Assembly: GCF_010731795.1 (NCBI RefSeq)
Contig: NZ_AP022591.1
Coordinates: forward strand, 1,178,001-1,242,000
Length of the DNA: 64,000 nt
Direction of reading: 5' to 3'
Origin: Mycolicibacterium celeriflavum
GTDB taxonomy: Bacteria; Actinomycetota; Actinomycetes; Mycobacteriales; Mycobacteriaceae
A program made the position numbers and the translations under genes. Below are positions 11,944 to 24,188 of the stretch, piece by piece. The stretch's first letter is position 1; the number at the start of each line of letters is the position of its first letter. The notes under the pieces are model-generated. The model was given only the letters and a program-made list of their open reading frames with translations. It was not told the DNA's origin and made no database searches.

Positions 11944-13922
11944 CCCGATACCCTGCTCCGATCATGGCCGATCGCCGCCTCGGGCGCGTCGCTTTCGGGC
12001 GGTACGCCCAGTGCGTCCAGCACGGCCTTGGCGGTGGCGACGCCGATACCCGGTACCGCGGTGATCTCCTCGATGGACGCCTCCTTGAGCCGGGCCACCG
12101 AGCCGAAATGGGTGACCAGTGCCTTGCGGCGATGCTCGCCGAGACCGCGCACCGAGTCCAGCGCTGAGGCGGTCATCCGCTTGGACCGCTTGCTGCGGTG
12201 ATAGGCGATCGCGAACCGGTGCGCCTCATCCCGCACGCGCTGCAGAAGGTAGAGCCCTTCACTGTTGCGAGGCATGATCAGCGGGTCGGGTTCGGACGGA
12301 ACCCACACCTCCTCCAGCCGCTTGGCCAGTCCGATCACCGCGACATCGGTGATGCCGAGTTCATCGAGAACCGACTGTGCGGCGTTGACCTGAGGGGCAC
12401 CGCCGTCGACGACGAACAGGTTGGGAGGGTAGGCGAACTTGCGTGACTTTCCTTCCGGTGCAAGCTCGGTCGGGTGCTGGATATCGTGAAGGTGACGGTA
12501 GAACCGCCGCCTGGTCACCTCGGCGATCGATGCGACGTCGTCGGAGCGGCCCTCACCCGCGGCCTCCCGGATCGCGTAGTGCCTGTAATCGGACTTGCGT
12601 GGAAGGCCGTCCTCGAACACCACCAGCGAAGCCACCACGTCGGTGCCCTGGACGTGACTGATGTCGACGCATTCGATCCGCAGCGGCGCGTCGGCGAGCC
12701 CGAGCGCATCCTGAATGCTCTGCAGCGCAGCGGTTCTCGCGGTGAAGTCACCGGCACGCTTGAGTTTGTGCTGCGTGAGCGCGTCCATGGCGTTGCGGCG
12801 CACCGTCTCGGCGAGCGCGCGCTTGTCGCCGCGCTGTGGCACCCGCAGCACCACCCGCGACCCCCGCAACTGGGTGAGCCAGGCGGCCAGTTCGTCGGCG
12901 TTGCCCGGCAGGCACGGGACCAGCACTTGGCGTGGCACGGGATTCGTCGACTCGTCGGCGGCGCCGTCCAATTCGGCCTGCTCACCGTAGAACTGGGTCA
13001 AGAACTGTTCCACCAGGTGTTCCTGGCTTGTTTCGCCCGGCTCACCGGATTTCTCGACGATCCAGCCGCGCTGTCCGCGGACCCGGCCACCGCGGACGTG
13101 GAAGACCTGCACCGCGGCTTCCAGTTCGTCGTCGGCGAATGCGACCACGTCGGCGTCGGTGCCGTCGCCGAGTACCACCGCCTGCTTCTCCAGCGCCCGC
13201 TTGAGCGCGCCGATGTTGTCGCGCAGGCGCGCGGCTCTCTCGAAATCCAGCTCCTCGGCGGCCTCGTTCATCTGCTGTTCCATGTCGCGGACCAGCCGGT
13301 CGGTCTTGCCCGCCAAGAAGTCGCAGAAATCGAGGACGATCTGGCGATGTTCCTCGGCGCCGACCCGGCCGATGCACGGGGCAGAGCACTTGTCGATGTA
13401 GCCCAGCAGGCATGGCCGATCGATTTGCCTGTGCCGCTTGAACACTCCCGCCGAGCACGTACGAGCGGGGAACACCCGCGTGAGGAGGTCGAGGGTTTCG
13501 CGGATCGCCCAGGCGTGCGAATACGGACCGAAGTAGCGGACGCCCTTGCGCCGCGCTCCGCGGTACACCATCAGCCGCGGGTACTCCTCGTTGAGCGTGA
13601 CCGCGAGCACCGGATAGGACTTGTCGTCCCGGTAGCGGATGTTGAATCGCGGATCGAACTCCTTGATCCAGTTGTACTCGAGCTGCAGCGCCTCGACTTC
13701 GGTGTTGACCACCGTCCAGTCGACGCTGCCCGCCGACATCACCATCTGCCGTGTGCGGGGGGCCAGGTTCACCACGTCTGCGAAGTAGGAGTTCAGTCTG
13801 CTCCGCAGGCTCTTCGCCTTGCCGACGTAGATGACCCGGCCGTGCGGGTCACGGAACCGGTAGACGCCCGGCTCAACGGGGATCGACCCGGGGGCGGGTC
13901 GGTACGTCGCTGGGTCGGGCAC
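11940..13922 (-). CDS. uvrC: Excinuclease ABC subunit C
   Basis: Makes the dual incisions in nucleotide-excision repair with UvrAB. The 660 residues hold the N-terminal GIY-YIG nuclease (GVYRFRD...[10 protein letters not shown]), a Cys cluster with [13 protein letters not shown], a UVR motif near residue 210, the RNase-H-like nuclease domain ([24 protein letters not shown]) and C-terminal helix-hairpin-helix repeats ([24 protein letters not shown]). The GTG at 13920-13922 has no Shine-Dalgarno but a TAACCT -10 box ends 7 nt upstream, so the transcript should be leaderless. Confidence 0.98.
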   Translation of the reverse strand: MPDPATYRPAPGSIPVEPGVYRFRDPHGRVIYVGKAKSLRSRLNSYFADVVNLAPRTRQMVMSAGSVDWTVVNTEVEALQLEYNWIKEFDPRFNIRYRDDKSYPVLAVTLNEEYPRLMVYRGARRKGVRYFGPYSHAWAIRETLDLLTRVFPARTCSAGVFKRHRQIDRPCLLGYIDKCSAPCIGRVGAEEHRQIVLDFCDFLAGKTDRLVRDMEQQMNEAAEELDFERAARLRDNIGALKRALEKQAVVLGDGTDADVVAFADDELEAAVQVFHVRGGRVRGQRGWIVEKSGEPGETSQEHLVEQFLTQFYGEQAELDGAADESTNPVPRQVLVPCLPGNADELAAWLTQLRGSRVVLRVPQRGDKRALAETVRRNAMDALTQHKLKRAGDFTARTAALQSIQDALGLADAPLRIECVDISHVQGTDVVASLVVFEDGLPRKSDYRHYAIREAAGEGRSDDVASIAEVTRRRFYRHLHDIQHPTELAPEGKSRKFAYPPNLFVVDGGAPQVNAAQSVLDELGITDVAVIGLAKRLEEVWVPSEPDPLIMPRNSEGLYLLQRVRDEAHRFAIAYHRSKRSKRMTASALDSVRGLGEHRRKALVTHFGSVARLKEASIEEITAVPGIGVATAKAVLDALGVPPESDAPEAAIGHDRSRVSG

Positions 13923-13929
13923 GGATTCC

Positions 13930-13935
13930 AGGTTA
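13930..13935 (-). promoter_or_regulatory. Leaderless -10 box of uvrC
   Basis: TAACCT on the minus strand followed by 7 nt and the GTG start. The 53-nt divergent gap is shared with ggt, so the -35 region extends toward the ggt coding sequence. Confidence 0.6.
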
Positions 13936-13963
13936 CTGCCGCGTCACGACCTCTCCGATCCAC

Positions 13964-13969
13964 TACCGT
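13964..13969 (+). promoter_or_regulatory. Leaderless -10 box of ggt
   Basis: TACCGT, then six nt, then ATG at 13976; there is no Shine-Dalgarno. This is the typical mycobacterial leaderless layout, and it decides the start between GTG 13973 and ATG 13976. Confidence 0.6.
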
Positions 13970-13975
13970 CGAGTG

Positions 13976-15946
13976 ATGCGGATCTCCTCACTGACGAAGG
14001 TGATGGCGCCGTTGACGGGGATGATGTTGCTGCTGGCCGGCTGCGCCGCGGACGACGGCACCGAACCGGAAGCCTCGGGGCCGTGCGCGATCGTCGAGAA
14101 TGGCACCCAGGTAGCCAAGACCACGACCGCGCCCGCCGAACCCTCCCCCGGGGCGGCCCCCACCTCCAGGGACATCTCCACCAACCCCGAGGTGGCCACG
14201 GGCTACCGCACCGACATGACGCCGGTGCGCACCAGCAGCTACTCGGTCGTGACCGCAAATCCGTTGGCCACCCAAGCCGCGTGCGAAGTGCTGCGCGACG
14301 GCGGCACCGCGGCGGACGCGCTCGTCACCGCGCAGGCCGTCCTCGGCCTGGTGGAGCCGCAGGCGTCCGGTTTCGGCGGCGGCGGCTTCCTGCTCTACTC
14401 CGACGCCGCCTCCGGCGAGGTGCAGGCCTACGACGGTCGCGAGATCGCACCGGCCGCCGCCACGGAGAACTATCTGCGCTGGATCTCCGACACCGACCGC
14501 ACGGAGCCCAAGCCGGACGCCAGGGCCTCCGGTCGATCGATCGGTGTGCCCGGCATCCTGCGGATGCTCACCGAAGTACACGCCGACCACGGCAAGACGG
14601 GCTGGCGTGACCTGTTCGCGCCGGCCGTCACGATGGCCGACGACGGCTTCGACATCAGCCCGCGACTTGCCGCGGCCATCGAGGATGCGGCCGCACAGCT
14701 TAAGCGCGATCCGCAGGCCGCCGAGTATTTCCTCAACCCCGACGGCAGCCCGAAGGCCGCGGGCACTCGGCTCACGAACCCGGCGTACTCGAAGACGTTG
14801 GGCGCCATCGCCGTTGACCCGCAGGTGCTTTACACCGGCGCCATCGCCCACGACATCGTCGCCGCGGCGGCCGATAACTCCGGCGGTCGGACGCCCAGCC
14901 TGATGACCGCCGAGGATCTCGCGAATTACACGGTCAAGGAACGCGAACCGCTGTGCACCCCGTACCGCGGACGCGAAATCTGCGGAATGCCACCGCCGTC
15001 CTCCGGCGGCATCGCGGTCGCGGCCACCCTCGGGGTTCTGGAACACTTCCCGATGGCCGATCACAAGCCGACCGACGTCGATCTCAACGGCGGCCGACCC
15101 GCGGTGATGGGTGTGCACCTGATATCCGAGGCGGAACGACTGGCGTACGCCGATCGCGACAAGTACGTCGCCGACACCGATTTCGTTCCGCTGCCTGGCG
15201 GCTCACCCAACACCCTGCTCGGCAGTGACTATCTCGCCGGGCGGGCGGCGCTGATCTCCGAGCAGCACAGCATGGGCACCGCGAAGCCCGGCGAGTTCGG
15301 CCCGCCGACCGCCCCGGCACCGCCCATCCCGGAACACGGCACCAGCCAGGTCAGCATCGTCGACCCCCACGGCAACGCGGCCTCGTTGACCACGACGGTC
15401 GAATCGGCCTTCGGTTCGTTCCACATGGTCGACGGGTTCATCCTCAACAACCAGCTCACGGACTTCTCAGCCGAGCCCACCGGCCCCGACGGCGCGCCCA
15501 TAGCGAACCGGATCCAGCCCGGTAAGCGACCGCGCAGCACCATGGCGCCGACGCTGATCTTCGACCAGGCGCAGGGCCGGCCGGACGAACATGGTCGCCT
15601 GTACGCCGTACTCGGGTCGCCCGGTGGTGCGGTGATCATCCAGTTCGTGACGAAAACTATTGTGGGGATGTTGGATTGGGGTCTCGACCCACAGCAGGCG
15701 GTGTCGATGGTCGACTTCGGTGCGGCGAACACGCCCAAGACGAATGTCGGCGGCGAGCATCCAATTATCGATACGGCCGACAACGGGGACCATGACTCCC
15801 TGGTGCAGGGATTGCGAGCACTCGGCCATCAGGTCGATCTGGCCGACCAGTCGAGTGGCTTGTCGGCGATCGCCCGGGATGGCACCGGCCTCGTCGGCGG
15901 TGCGGACCCGCGCCGGGAAGGGTTGGTCATGGGCGACTCCCGATGA
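13976..15946 (+). CDS. ggt: Gamma-glutamyltransferase, exported lipoprotein
   Basis: Hydrolyses or transfers gamma-glutamyl groups from glutathione-like substrates outside the cytoplasm. The N-terminus is a lipoprotein signal with lipobox LLAGC (Cys about residue 23). The chain has the GGT features: SGFGGGGFLLY, the GRPAVMG-type large-subunit end, and the processing/catalytic Thr in EHGTSQVSIVD followed by TTTVESAFGS and a PRSTMAPTLIF segment. At 656 residues it resembles the mycobacterial GgtB type. ATG 13976 is preferred because a -10 box sits at the leaderless distance; GTG 13973 would add one Met. It overlaps the GNAT gene by 4 nt. Confidence 0.93.
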   Translation: MRISSLTKVMAPLTGMMLLLAGCAADDGTEPEASGPCAIVENGTQVAKTTTAPAEPSPGAAPTSRDISTNPEVATGYRTDMTPVRTSSYSVVTANPLATQAACEVLRDGGTAADALVTAQAVLGLVEPQASGFGGGGFLLYSDAASGEVQAYDGREIAPAAATENYLRWISDTDRTEPKPDARASGRSIGVPGILRMLTEVHADHGKTGWRDLFAPAVTMADDGFDISPRLAAAIEDAAAQLKRDPQAAEYFLNPDGSPKAAGTRLTNPAYSKTLGAIAVDPQVLYTGAIAHDIVAAAADNSGGRTPSLMTAEDLANYTVKEREPLCTPYRGREICGMPPPSSGGIAVAATLGVLEHFPMADHKPTDVDLNGGRPAVMGVHLISEAERLAYADRDKYVADTDFVPLPGGSPNTLLGSDYLAGRAALISEQHSMGTAKPGEFGPPTAPAPPIPEHGTSQVSIVDPHGNAASLTTTVESAFGSFHMVDGFILNNQLTDFSAEPTGPDGAPIANRIQPGKRPRSTMAPTLIFDQAQGRPDEHGRLYAVLGSPGGAVIIQFVTKTIVGMLDWGLDPQQAVSMVDFGAANTPKTNVGGEHPIIDTADNGDHDSLVQGLRALGHQVDLADQSSGLSAIARDGTGLVGGADPRREGLVMGDSR

Positions 15947-16396
15947 CGGTGTGCGTCGCCCGACTCGACGAATCCGATTGGCGGGTGTTCGCGGGCATGC
16001 GACTGCGGGCGCTGGCCGACGCGCTGGGTGAAAACGATCCGAGTTACCGGGACGAAGCGGCCTTCACCGCCACGCAGTGGCGACGCCGGTTGCGCGAGCA
16101 TGCGCAATTCGCCGCGGTGGTCGGCGACCGGCCGGTCGGGCTGATCGCAGCGCAGCGGGAGAACCTGGAGACGGTGTATCTCTACTCGTTGTGGCTCGAT
16201 CCGGCGGCCCGTGGCCGCGGGCTGGCCCGGCAACTGGTCGCGGCCGCCGTCGACTGGGCGCGTGCCAGCCGCGTCCGGACGGTGAAGTTGCGCGTCGCCA
16301 TCGACAATGCCGCCGCACGGGGTGTCTACGAGAGCCTCGGCTTCACCGTCGCCGATGACCAATCAGCTTCCAAGCGCGAGGAACTCGCGATGTCGC

Positions 16397-16410
<14 letters not shown>
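15943..16410 (+). CDS. GNAT family N-acetyltransferase
   Basis: A 155-residue acetyl-CoA-dependent acyltransferase. The acetyl-CoA loop is ARGRGLARQLV (about residues 88-98), followed by the C-terminal NAAARGVYESLGF motif typical of RimI-like GNATs. It starts within the ggt stop (ATGA), so it belongs to the ggt transcript; perhaps it acetylates an amine released by GGT, but the substrate is unknown. Its last 14 bp overlap the convergent PH-domain gene. Confidence 0.9.
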
Positions 16411-18634
<2,224 letters not shown>

Positions 18635-18756
18635 CACATCAGTATGAACCACCACGGTCCAGAAGTTATTGCCGCTCCCCTGACCTGGGAAGACGAGCTC
18701 CCGGCCAGCGGTCATCGACCTCCGGCGAGAGCGGCGTCAAAGCACCTTCCGGTGGG

Positions 18757-19050
18757 TCAGCAGCCGAGGTGAACCACTGCGGCTCTGACGATGTCGGTTG
18801 CCGCGGTCAGCGACACGCCTAGATCTTTGTAGACCATGTCGACCGCAGTGGGAGAGTTGTTGCCGCTGCGCTCTATTTGGCACACGCGGTAACCCTCGGC
18901 GAGCAACTGCTGAGGGCTGAGATGAGTGTAGTCCGGCAGCAACTGTTCAAGATAAGTTGCTTCGTCGGCTTGCACGGGCGCTGCGGTTATTACCGCCAAA
19001 GTCGACAAGGACGCCACGCCGACGATCAGACCGCGAAATCTCGTGACCAT
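18757..19050 (-). CDS. Secreted DUF732-family protein
   Basis: A 97-residue exported protein typical of mycobacteria. Residues 1-28 form a signal peptide ending in APVQA, with D29 as the likely new N-terminus. The mature part carries the DUF732 pattern: HLSPQQLLAEGYRVCQ with a conserved Cys, then AATDIVRAAVVHLGC with the partner Cys at the C-terminus, suggesting a disulfide. The ATG at 19048-19050 has GGAGGTG 9 nt upstream. It lies between ribC and ribA2 but has no evident link to riboflavin synthesis; function unknown. Confidence 0.88.
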   Translation of the reverse strand: MVTRFRGLIVGVASLSTLAVITAAPVQADEATYLEQLLPDYTHLSPQQLLAEGYRVCQIERSGNNSPTAVDMVYKDLGVSLTAATDIVRAAVVHLGC

Positions 19051-19106
19051 GGTTGCCCACCTCCGGGAGAGCCGTGTAACCCAGAGCCTACGGCGCAGCG
19101 CACGTT

Positions 19107-19715
19107 TCAGCTGGTGAACGGATTTTCCGGGGCGAGCAACCGCTCGACATATTTCGCGATCACGTCCACCTCGAGGTTGACGTGCGTTCCGACCTCGGCG
19201 CGCCCGAGCGTCGTGAGGTCGAGCGTCGTGGGGATCAACGACACCTCGAACCAGTCGTGCCCGAGACCGGACACGGTCAAGGACACCCCGTCGACGGTGA
19301 TGGAACCCTTCTCCACCACATAGCGCGACAACGCGGTCGGCAGCGCGATACGCACCACCACCCATCGCTCCGACGGCGTGCGCGCGACCACGTGTCCGGT
19401 CCCGTCGACGTGCCCCTGGACGATGTGTCCGCCGAGGCGGCTGTTGACTGCCGCCGCACGCTCCAGGTTGACACGACTACCCGTTCCGACGCGGCCGAGG
19501 CTGGACCGGTTCAACGTCTCACCGATCACGTCGGTGGTGAACACCCCGTCGGGCCACACCTCGACGACGGTCAGGCAGACGCCGTTCACCGCGATCGAGT
19601 CGCCGTGGCGGGCATCCGATGTCACGAGGGGTCCGCGGATCGCGAGCCGGGCGAAATCGCCGAGCTCCTCCTTGCCGACGACCTCGCCCACCTCTTCGAC
19701 GATTCCGGTGAACAC
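19107..19715 (-). CDS. ribC: Riboflavin synthase alpha chain
   Basis: Dismutates two lumazine molecules to riboflavin. The protein (202 residues) is the usual tandem of two lumazine-binding domains: MFTGIVEEVGEV, NGVCLTV and GHIVQGHVDGTG in the first, GVSLTVSG and the repeated pattern in the second. The start is GTG (19713-19715) without Shine-Dalgarno; TAGTCT lies 6 nt upstream, a leaderless signature, making ribC the head of the ribC-DUF732-ribA2-ribH unit. Confidence 0.97.
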   Translation of the reverse strand: MFTGIVEEVGEVVGKEELGDFARLAIRGPLVTSDARHGDSIAVNGVCLTVVEVWPDGVFTTDVIGETLNRSSLGRVGTGSRVNLERAAAVNSRLGGHIVQGHVDGTGHVVARTPSERWVVVRIALPTALSRYVVEKGSITVDGVSLTVSGLGHDWFEVSLIPTTLDLTTLGRAEVGTHVNLEVDVIAKYVERLLAPENPFTS

Positions 19716-19721
19716 GCCGCC

Positions 19722-19727
19722 AGACTA
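19722..19727 (-). promoter_or_regulatory. Leaderless -10 box of ribC
   Basis: TAGTCT on the minus strand, six nt, then GTG. The 187-nt divergent region to lprG shows no riboswitch-like fold by eye. Confidence 0.55.
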
Positions 19728-19890
19728 TCCAGTCAGCGGCCACGCACCGAAGAAGGACGAAACCGCAGTGGTGCTTTCGCCGCAGCGCATTCGATGGCAG
19801 AGGTTGAGAACCCGTCGAAACGCCAGTTCACCGGCCACACCATCGCTTCTGCCGAGGCCCCGCCGACCGCTCCCACACCCGCGGACCCTC

Positions 19891-19896
19891 TACGAT
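19891..19896 (+). promoter_or_regulatory. Leaderless -10 box of lprG
   Basis: TACGAT followed by six nt and the lprG ATG; no Shine-Dalgarno is present. Confidence 0.6.
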
Positions 19897-19902
19897 GCAC
19901 TC

Positions 19903-20604
19903 ATGCCCAAGCGCCTCGTGCTGATCTTCATAACCCTGGCCACCGCCGTCGCGTTCCTGGCGGGGTGTTCCAAGTCGGAGGAATCCACCAAGGACCTGCC
20001 GGACGCCGCGACTCTCCTGCAGCAATCCAGCGCGACGACCAAGGCCCAGACAAGCGCGCACATGAAGCTGACGATGGAGGGCCCGTCCGAGAAGTTGCCG
20101 ATCGAGATGCTCGAAGGTGATCTGAGCAATGCTCCGGTTTTCACCGCCCAAGGCAAGGTCAACCTCCTGATGATGGGCCAGCGCCTCGAAGGCGTGGAGT
20201 TCAAGGTCGTTGACGGCGACCTCTACGCCTCGCTGACTCCGGGCGCCGGCTTGTCGAATTTCGGCCCCGCCGCCGAAATCTATGACGCCTCGCTCATCCT
20301 CAACCCCGAGACGGGCGTGGCCAACGTGCTGGCCAACTTCTCTGACCCGAAGGCCGAGGGCCGCGAGACGATCAACGGTGTCGAGACTGTCCGCATCACC
20401 GGGAACGTCAGCGCCGACGCGGTCAACAAGATCGCGCCGCAGATCGGCGCGACCGGTCCGGTGCCCGGGACCGCGTGGATCGCAGAGGACGGCGACCACA
20501 AGCTGGCCCAGGTCAAGCTGCAGACCGACTCGGACACCAACATCACCATGACGCTGTCGGAGTGGGGCAAGCCGGTGACCGTCGCCAAGCCGCCGGCCGC
20601 CTGA
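19903..20604 (+). CDS. lprG: Lipoprotein LprG
   Basis: LprG carries triacylated lipids and lipoarabinomannan precursors across the periplasm, working with the P55 pump. The 233 residues start with a lipoprotein signal (lipobox FLAGC, Cys about residue 22); the mature domain [18 protein letters not shown]...AHMKLTMEG matches the LppX/LprG fold with its lipid cavity. The ATG at 19903 is chosen because the signal peptide begins there and a -10 box lies at leaderless spacing. Its stop shares one base with the P55 start (TGATG). Confidence 0.95.
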   Translation: MPKRLVLIFITLATAVAFLAGCSKSEESTKDLPDAATLLQQSSATTKAQTSAHMKLTMEGPSEKLPIEMLEGDLSNAPVFTAQGKVNLLMMGQRLEGVEFKVVDGDLYASLTPGAGLSNFGPAAEIYDASLILNPETGVANVLANFSDPKAEGRETINGVETVRITGNVSADAVNKIAPQIGATGPVPGTAWIAEDGDHKLAQVKLQTDSDTNITMTLSEWGKPVTVAKPPAA

Positions 20605-22211
20605 TGTCGCTTTCAGTGCCAGCGACGGACGCTGGAGCCGCGCCAACGACGACGTCGAATCGCCGGATCGCGATCAGCGCGGGCGGCCTCGCGGTACTGC
20701 TCGGCGCGCTCGACACCTACGTCGTCGTCGCGATCATCAGGGACATCATTCTCGACCTCAGCATCCCGATGAACCAGCTGCAACGGGTGACGCCGATCAT
20801 CACCTGTTATCTGCTGGGCTACATCGCCGCCATGCCACTGCTGGGCCGCGCATCCGACCGGTTCGGCCGCAAATTCATCCTCCAACTCAGCCTGGCGGGG
20901 TTCGCGGTCGGCTCAGTGGTCACCGCGATGTCGAATGACCTTGTTCCAATGGTGATCGGCCGCACGATCCAGGGTGTCGCCAGCGGCGCGCTGCTCCCGG
21001 TCACACTCGCGCTGGCCGCCGATCTGTGGGCCAGCCGCAACCGGGCCTCGGTACTGGGCGGGATCGGCGCCGCGCAGGAGTTGGGCAGCGTGCTAGGCCC
21101 GCTCTACGGCATCGGTGTGGTCACGGCCCTGAATACGTGGCGCGACGTCTTCTGGATCAACGTTCCGCTGGCTGCCGTTGCCATGGTGCTCATTCACTAC
21201 AGCCTGCCCGCCCGGCTCAAACCCGAAAACCCGGAAAGAGTCGACGTGGCCGGGGGCGTACTGCTGGCCATCGCGCTCGGCTTGACCGTGATCGGGCTCT
21301 ACAATCCCGCTCCCGACGGCAAGAAGATCCTGCCGAGCTACGGACTGCCGGTGCTCTTGGCAGCGGCGGTGGCCCTGGTGGCCTTCTTCGTTTGGGAGCG
21401 GTTCGCCCGCACCCGGCTGATCGAACCGGCCGGCGTGCATTTCCGGCCTTTCCTGGCTGCGCTAGGTGCATCGCTGTGCGCGGGTGCGGCGCTGATGGTG
21501 ACGCTCGTCAACGTCGAACTGTTCGGGCAGGGTGTTTTGGGTGAGGACCAGACCGGAGCGGTTCTTCTGCTGCTGCGCTTCTTGATCGCTCTGCCGATCG
21601 GCGCCGTGATCGGCGGATGGATTGCAACCCGGATCGGTGACCGCGTGGTCGCCTTCGCCGGCCTCATGATCGCCGCGGGCGGGTACTGGTTGGTCTCTAA
21701 CTGGGGCATCGATGTGCTGTCCACCCACCACGACCTCGGCTTTGTCGCCCTGCCTGTGCTCGACACCGACCTTGCGATCGCCGGCCTCGGGCTAGGGCTG
21801 GTCATCGGGCCCCTGACCTCCGCGACGTTACGGGTAGTCCCAGCCGCCCAGCACGGCATCGCATCGGCGGCCGTGGTCGTGGCGCGCATGGTCGGCATGC
21901 TGATCGGCCTCGCCGCGCTGACGGCTTGGGGGCTGTACAAGTTCAATGTGTATTTGCAGGAGCGCCTCGACGCCCTGCCGGCGCCAACGGCAGATAGCCC
22001 TGGCGGCTTGTTGGCCGCTCAAACCGCACGGCTTTCACGGGCGACCGTGGAGGCCTACACCATGCAGTACGGGGTCATCTTCCTGGCAACAGCGGTGGTC
22101 TGCGTCGTCGGCGCCTTGCTCGGCCTACTGATCAGCGGGCGCAACGAGCATGCCGACGAACCGGCAGCCGTCGACGAGACAGCCGACGCAGACCCGGTCA
22201 GCGGCCTCTAG
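20604..22211 (+). CDS. MFS transporter P55 (Rv1410c-like)
   Basis: A 535-residue major-facilitator protein with 14 predicted helices. The N-terminal [15 protein letters not shown] helix, the loop-2 [11 protein letters not shown] motif A and [17 protein letters not shown] are typical of the DHA2-like drug/lipid pumps. In mycobacteria P55 with LprG exports triacylglycerols and affects drug resistance and the cell envelope. Coupling to lprG by TGATG supports joint function. The C-terminal tail is acidic and cytoplasmic. The last 4 bp overlap a small minus-strand gene. Confidence 0.95.
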   Translation: MSLSVPATDAGAAPTTTSNRRIAISAGGLAVLLGALDTYVVVAIIRDIILDLSIPMNQLQRVTPIITCYLLGYIAAMPLLGRASDRFGRKFILQLSLAGFAVGSVVTAMSNDLVPMVIGRTIQGVASGALLPVTLALAADLWASRNRASVLGGIGAAQELGSVLGPLYGIGVVTALNTWRDVFWINVPLAAVAMVLIHYSLPARLKPENPERVDVAGGVLLAIALGLTVIGLYNPAPDGKKILPSYGLPVLLAAAVALVAFFVWERFARTRLIEPAGVHFRPFLAALGASLCAGAALMVTLVNVELFGQGVLGEDQTGAVLLLLRFLIALPIGAVIGGWIATRIGDRVVAFAGLMIAAGGYWLVSNWGIDVLSTHHDLGFVALPVLDTDLAIAGLGLGLVIGPLTSATLRVVPAAQHGIASAAVVVARMVGMLIGLAALTAWGLYKFNVYLQERLDALPAPTADSPGGLLAAQTARLSRATVEAYTMQYGVIFLATAVVCVVGALLGLLISGRNEHADEPAAVDETADADPVSGL

Positions 22212-22360
22212 CAGCGCTCGAGACCGGGGCGCAACAGCGCGGGCTCTGCTGGCCGCGCCGCCTCCTCGTCGGGCTGGCCCCGGAAGGTGTCGCAGATCAA
22301 CGCCTTGAGGGTGCGGGGGGCAAGTGGGCGATAGCTGAGCCAGTCCTGCAGTGCAGTCAT
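22208..22360 (-). CDS. Small hypothetical protein (50 aa)
   Basis: I do not recognise this gene. The ATG at 22358-22360 is preceded by GAAGGA at 7 nt, a good Shine-Dalgarno. The peptide begins [17 protein letters not shown], contains the single Cys of ALICDTF and ends LLRPGLERC. It is soluble, with no signal peptide. Its 3' end overlaps the convergent P55 stop by 4 bp. It could be spurious, but a ribosome site plus non-antisense position favour a real small gene. Confidence 0.4.
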   Translation of the reverse strand: MTALQDWLSYRPLAPRTLKALICDTFRGQPDEEAARPAEPALLRPGLERC

Positions 22361-22444
22361 GGGTCGTCGTCCTTCGTTCGTGCTCACCAGCGCGCAAATC
22401 GTCGGTGAAAGCGCGATTACAACGGGGCCGCCGTGGCCCGCTCT

Positions 22445-22458
22445 GGTACGAGTGTACC
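22445..22458. promoter_or_regulatory. Inverted repeat GGTAC-N4-GTACC between divergent genes
   Basis: Perfect 5-bp arms in the 174-bp gap between the 50-aa gene (start 22360) and the DJ-1/PfpI gene (start 22535). A candidate operator serving either promoter. Confidence 0.35.
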
Positions 22459-22534
22459 GACGCAACAGGGCTGATTGGCTCCTTGCCACGCCGGGTATGC
22501 GTGCGGTCACACCCACGTCAACGGAGAAAAGCTG

Positions 22535-23089
22535 ATGGCAAGTTCACTGACTGGCAAGAAGATTGCGTTCCTGGTCGCACCCGAAGGCGTCGAGCAGGTC
22601 GAGTTGACCGAACCATGGAAGGCCGTCGAACAGGCCGGCGGCACCCCGGAGTTGGTGTCGACGGAAGTCGGCAAGATTCAGGCGTTCAACCACCTGACCC
22701 CGGCCGACACATTCGAGGCCGAGAAATCCGCCGATTCCGTGGCGGCGTCCGACTACGCGGGCCTGGTGCTGCCGGGAGGCGTCGCCAACCCGGACAACCT
22801 GCGCATGAACGCCGACGCGGTCGCGTTCGCAAAGAGCTTCTTCGATGCGGGCAAGCCGGTAGCGGTCATCTGCCACGGACCCTGGACGCTGGTCGAGGCG
22901 GACGTGGTGCGCGGGCGCACCATGACATCCTGGCCGAGCGTGAAGACCGACCTCGTCAACGCGGGAGCCAACTGGGTCGACGACGAGGTGGTCGAATGCT
23001 CGCGTGGGCCAAACACTTTGGTGTCCAGCCGCAAACCGGATGATCTGCCTGCGTTCTGCAACACGCTGGTGAGCGCTTTCGCCAAGTAG
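22535..23089 (+). CDS. DJ-1/PfpI family protein
   Basis: A 184-residue class-I-glutamine-amidotransferase-like protein. It starts with the family strand KKIAFLVAPEGVEQVELTEP, has LVLPGGVANPD and the nucleophile elbow VICHGPWTL whose Cys (about residue 116) is followed by His as in PfpI/YhbO-type proteins. Such proteins act as proteases, glyoxalases or deglycases under stress; which applies is unknown. GGAGAA precedes the ATG. No operon partner; the next gene has its own leaderless promoter. Confidence 0.92.
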   Translation: MASSLTGKKIAFLVAPEGVEQVELTEPWKAVEQAGGTPELVSTEVGKIQAFNHLTPADTFEAEKSADSVAASDYAGLVLPGGVANPDNLRMNADAVAFAKSFFDAGKPVAVICHGPWTLVEADVVRGRTMTSWPSVKTDLVNAGANWVDDEVVECSRGPNTLVSSRKPDDLPAFCNTLVSAFAK

Positions 23090-23122
23090 CCCAAACCCGG
23101 CCCGCCGACCGACGCCCCTGGG

Positions 23123-23128
23123 TAACGT
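23123..23128 (+). promoter_or_regulatory. Leaderless -10 box of the FtsX-like permease gene
   Basis: TAACGT, seven nt, then ATG 23136, without Shine-Dalgarno. Confidence 0.55.
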
Positions 23129-23135
23129 CGCGAAC

Positions 23136-24185
23136 ATGCTCCTCGCCGCGCTTCGCGACATGCAGTGGAGAAGGCGGCGTTTCGCGATCGCGGTGCTGTC
23201 CACCGCGATCATCTTCGGGATGACACTGGTTCTGACCGGGTTGGCCAACGGTTTCCAGACCGAGGCCGAGCGTACGGTCGACTCGCTCGGGGTCGACCAG
23301 TTCGTGGTCAAGGCCGGCGCATCGGGTCCGTTCGTGGGCGCGACACCGTTCGCGCCCGTTGAATTGCGGCGCATCGCCGCCGCACCCGGCGTCGAGGCGG
23401 CCGCTCCCCTGGCCTATGCCGGTGGCACCGCGACTCTCGACGGTGAGACGCGCAACGTCGACATCTTCGGTGCGCCGGAACGCGGTCCGGGTATGCCGGC
23501 TGTGACGGAAGGGCGCCCGCCGAGAGATCCCGACGAAGTAGCGGTCTCGACCACACTGGGCCGCGGTGTCGGCGATGAAGTCGAGATCGCTTCGCGGACG
23601 CTGCGTATCGTCGGCCTCGTGGAGAACTCGACCGCGCTGGCGAACCTGCCCAACGTGTTCCTGACCACCCAGGGCGCGCAGCGGCTGATCTACGGCGGTG
23701 AGCCGCTGGTCGCCTCGATCGGTGTTCGCGGGTCACTGGAGCGGGTGCCGGACGGCTATCGCGCCGTCGACCGCGCGGGTGCGATCGAGGATCTGCTTCG
23801 GCCGCTGAAAGTGGCGGTCAACTCGATCACCATCGTCGCGGTCCTGCTGTGGATCGTCGCGGCGTTGATCGTGGGATCGGTCGTCTATCTATCCGTGCTC
23901 GAACGGCTGCGAGATTTCGCCGTGTTCAAAGCGATTGGGGTGCCGACGCGTTCGGTGATGGCCGGGCTGGCGCTGCAAGCGGTGATCGTGGCGTTGCTGG
24001 CGGCACTGGTCGGGGCGGGGCTGTCGCTGTTGCTCGGGCCGCTGTTTCCCATGCAGGTCATCGTGCCGACGCAGGCGTTCGTCGCGCTGCCGATCGTCGC
24101 GGTGGTGATCGGCCTGATCGCCAGTGCGGCGGGCCTGCACCGCGCGGTCGCCGTCGATCCCGCGCTGGCATTCGGGGGTCCGTGA
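23136..24185 (+). CDS. FtsX/MacB-type ABC transporter permease (Rv2563-like)
   Basis: The 349 residues have the FtsX-like layout: a membrane helix at about 17-37, a large extracytoplasmic MacB-like domain (about 40-220) and three C-terminal helices (about 225-250, 275-305, 315-335). The cytoplasmic coupling sequence LERLRDFAVFKAIGVPTRSV lies between helices 2 and 3. It is followed after 3 nt by an ATPase gene, making a two-component type-VII (mechanotransmission) ABC system. Length and partner resemble the M. tuberculosis Rv2563/Rv2564 pair. Substrate unknown; lipids or envelope signalling are typical. Confidence 0.9.
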   Translation: MLLAALRDMQWRRRRFAIAVLSTAIIFGMTLVLTGLANGFQTEAERTVDSLGVDQFVVKAGASGPFVGATPFAPVELRRIAAAPGVEAAAPLAYAGGTATLDGETRNVDIFGAPERGPGMPAVTEGRPPRDPDEVAVSTTLGRGVGDEVEIASRTLRIVGLVENSTALANLPNVFLTTQGAQRLIYGGEPLVASIGVRGSLERVPDGYRAVDRAGAIEDLLRPLKVAVNSITIVAVLLWIVAALIVGSVVYLSVLERLRDFAVFKAIGVPTRSVMAGLALQAVIVALLAALVGAGLSLLLGPLFPMQVIVPTQAFVALPIVAVVIGLIASAAGLHRAVAVDPALAFGGP

Positions 24186-24188
24186 CCC

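Noticed and set aside
9781..12201. 806-codon plus-strand open frame opposite whiA-yvcK-rapZ
   Set aside because: Antisense shadow of high-GC genes; sequence is Arg/Ser/Pro-rich with no family motifs, and the minus-strand proteins are clear.
13973..13975. GTG as ggt start
   Set aside because: The adjacent ATG 13976 fits the leaderless -10 spacing equally or better and is the stronger codon; only one residue differs.
18635..19902. FMN riboswitch before ribC, ribA2 or lprG
   Set aside because: ribC is leaderless and no conserved RFN elements were recognised.
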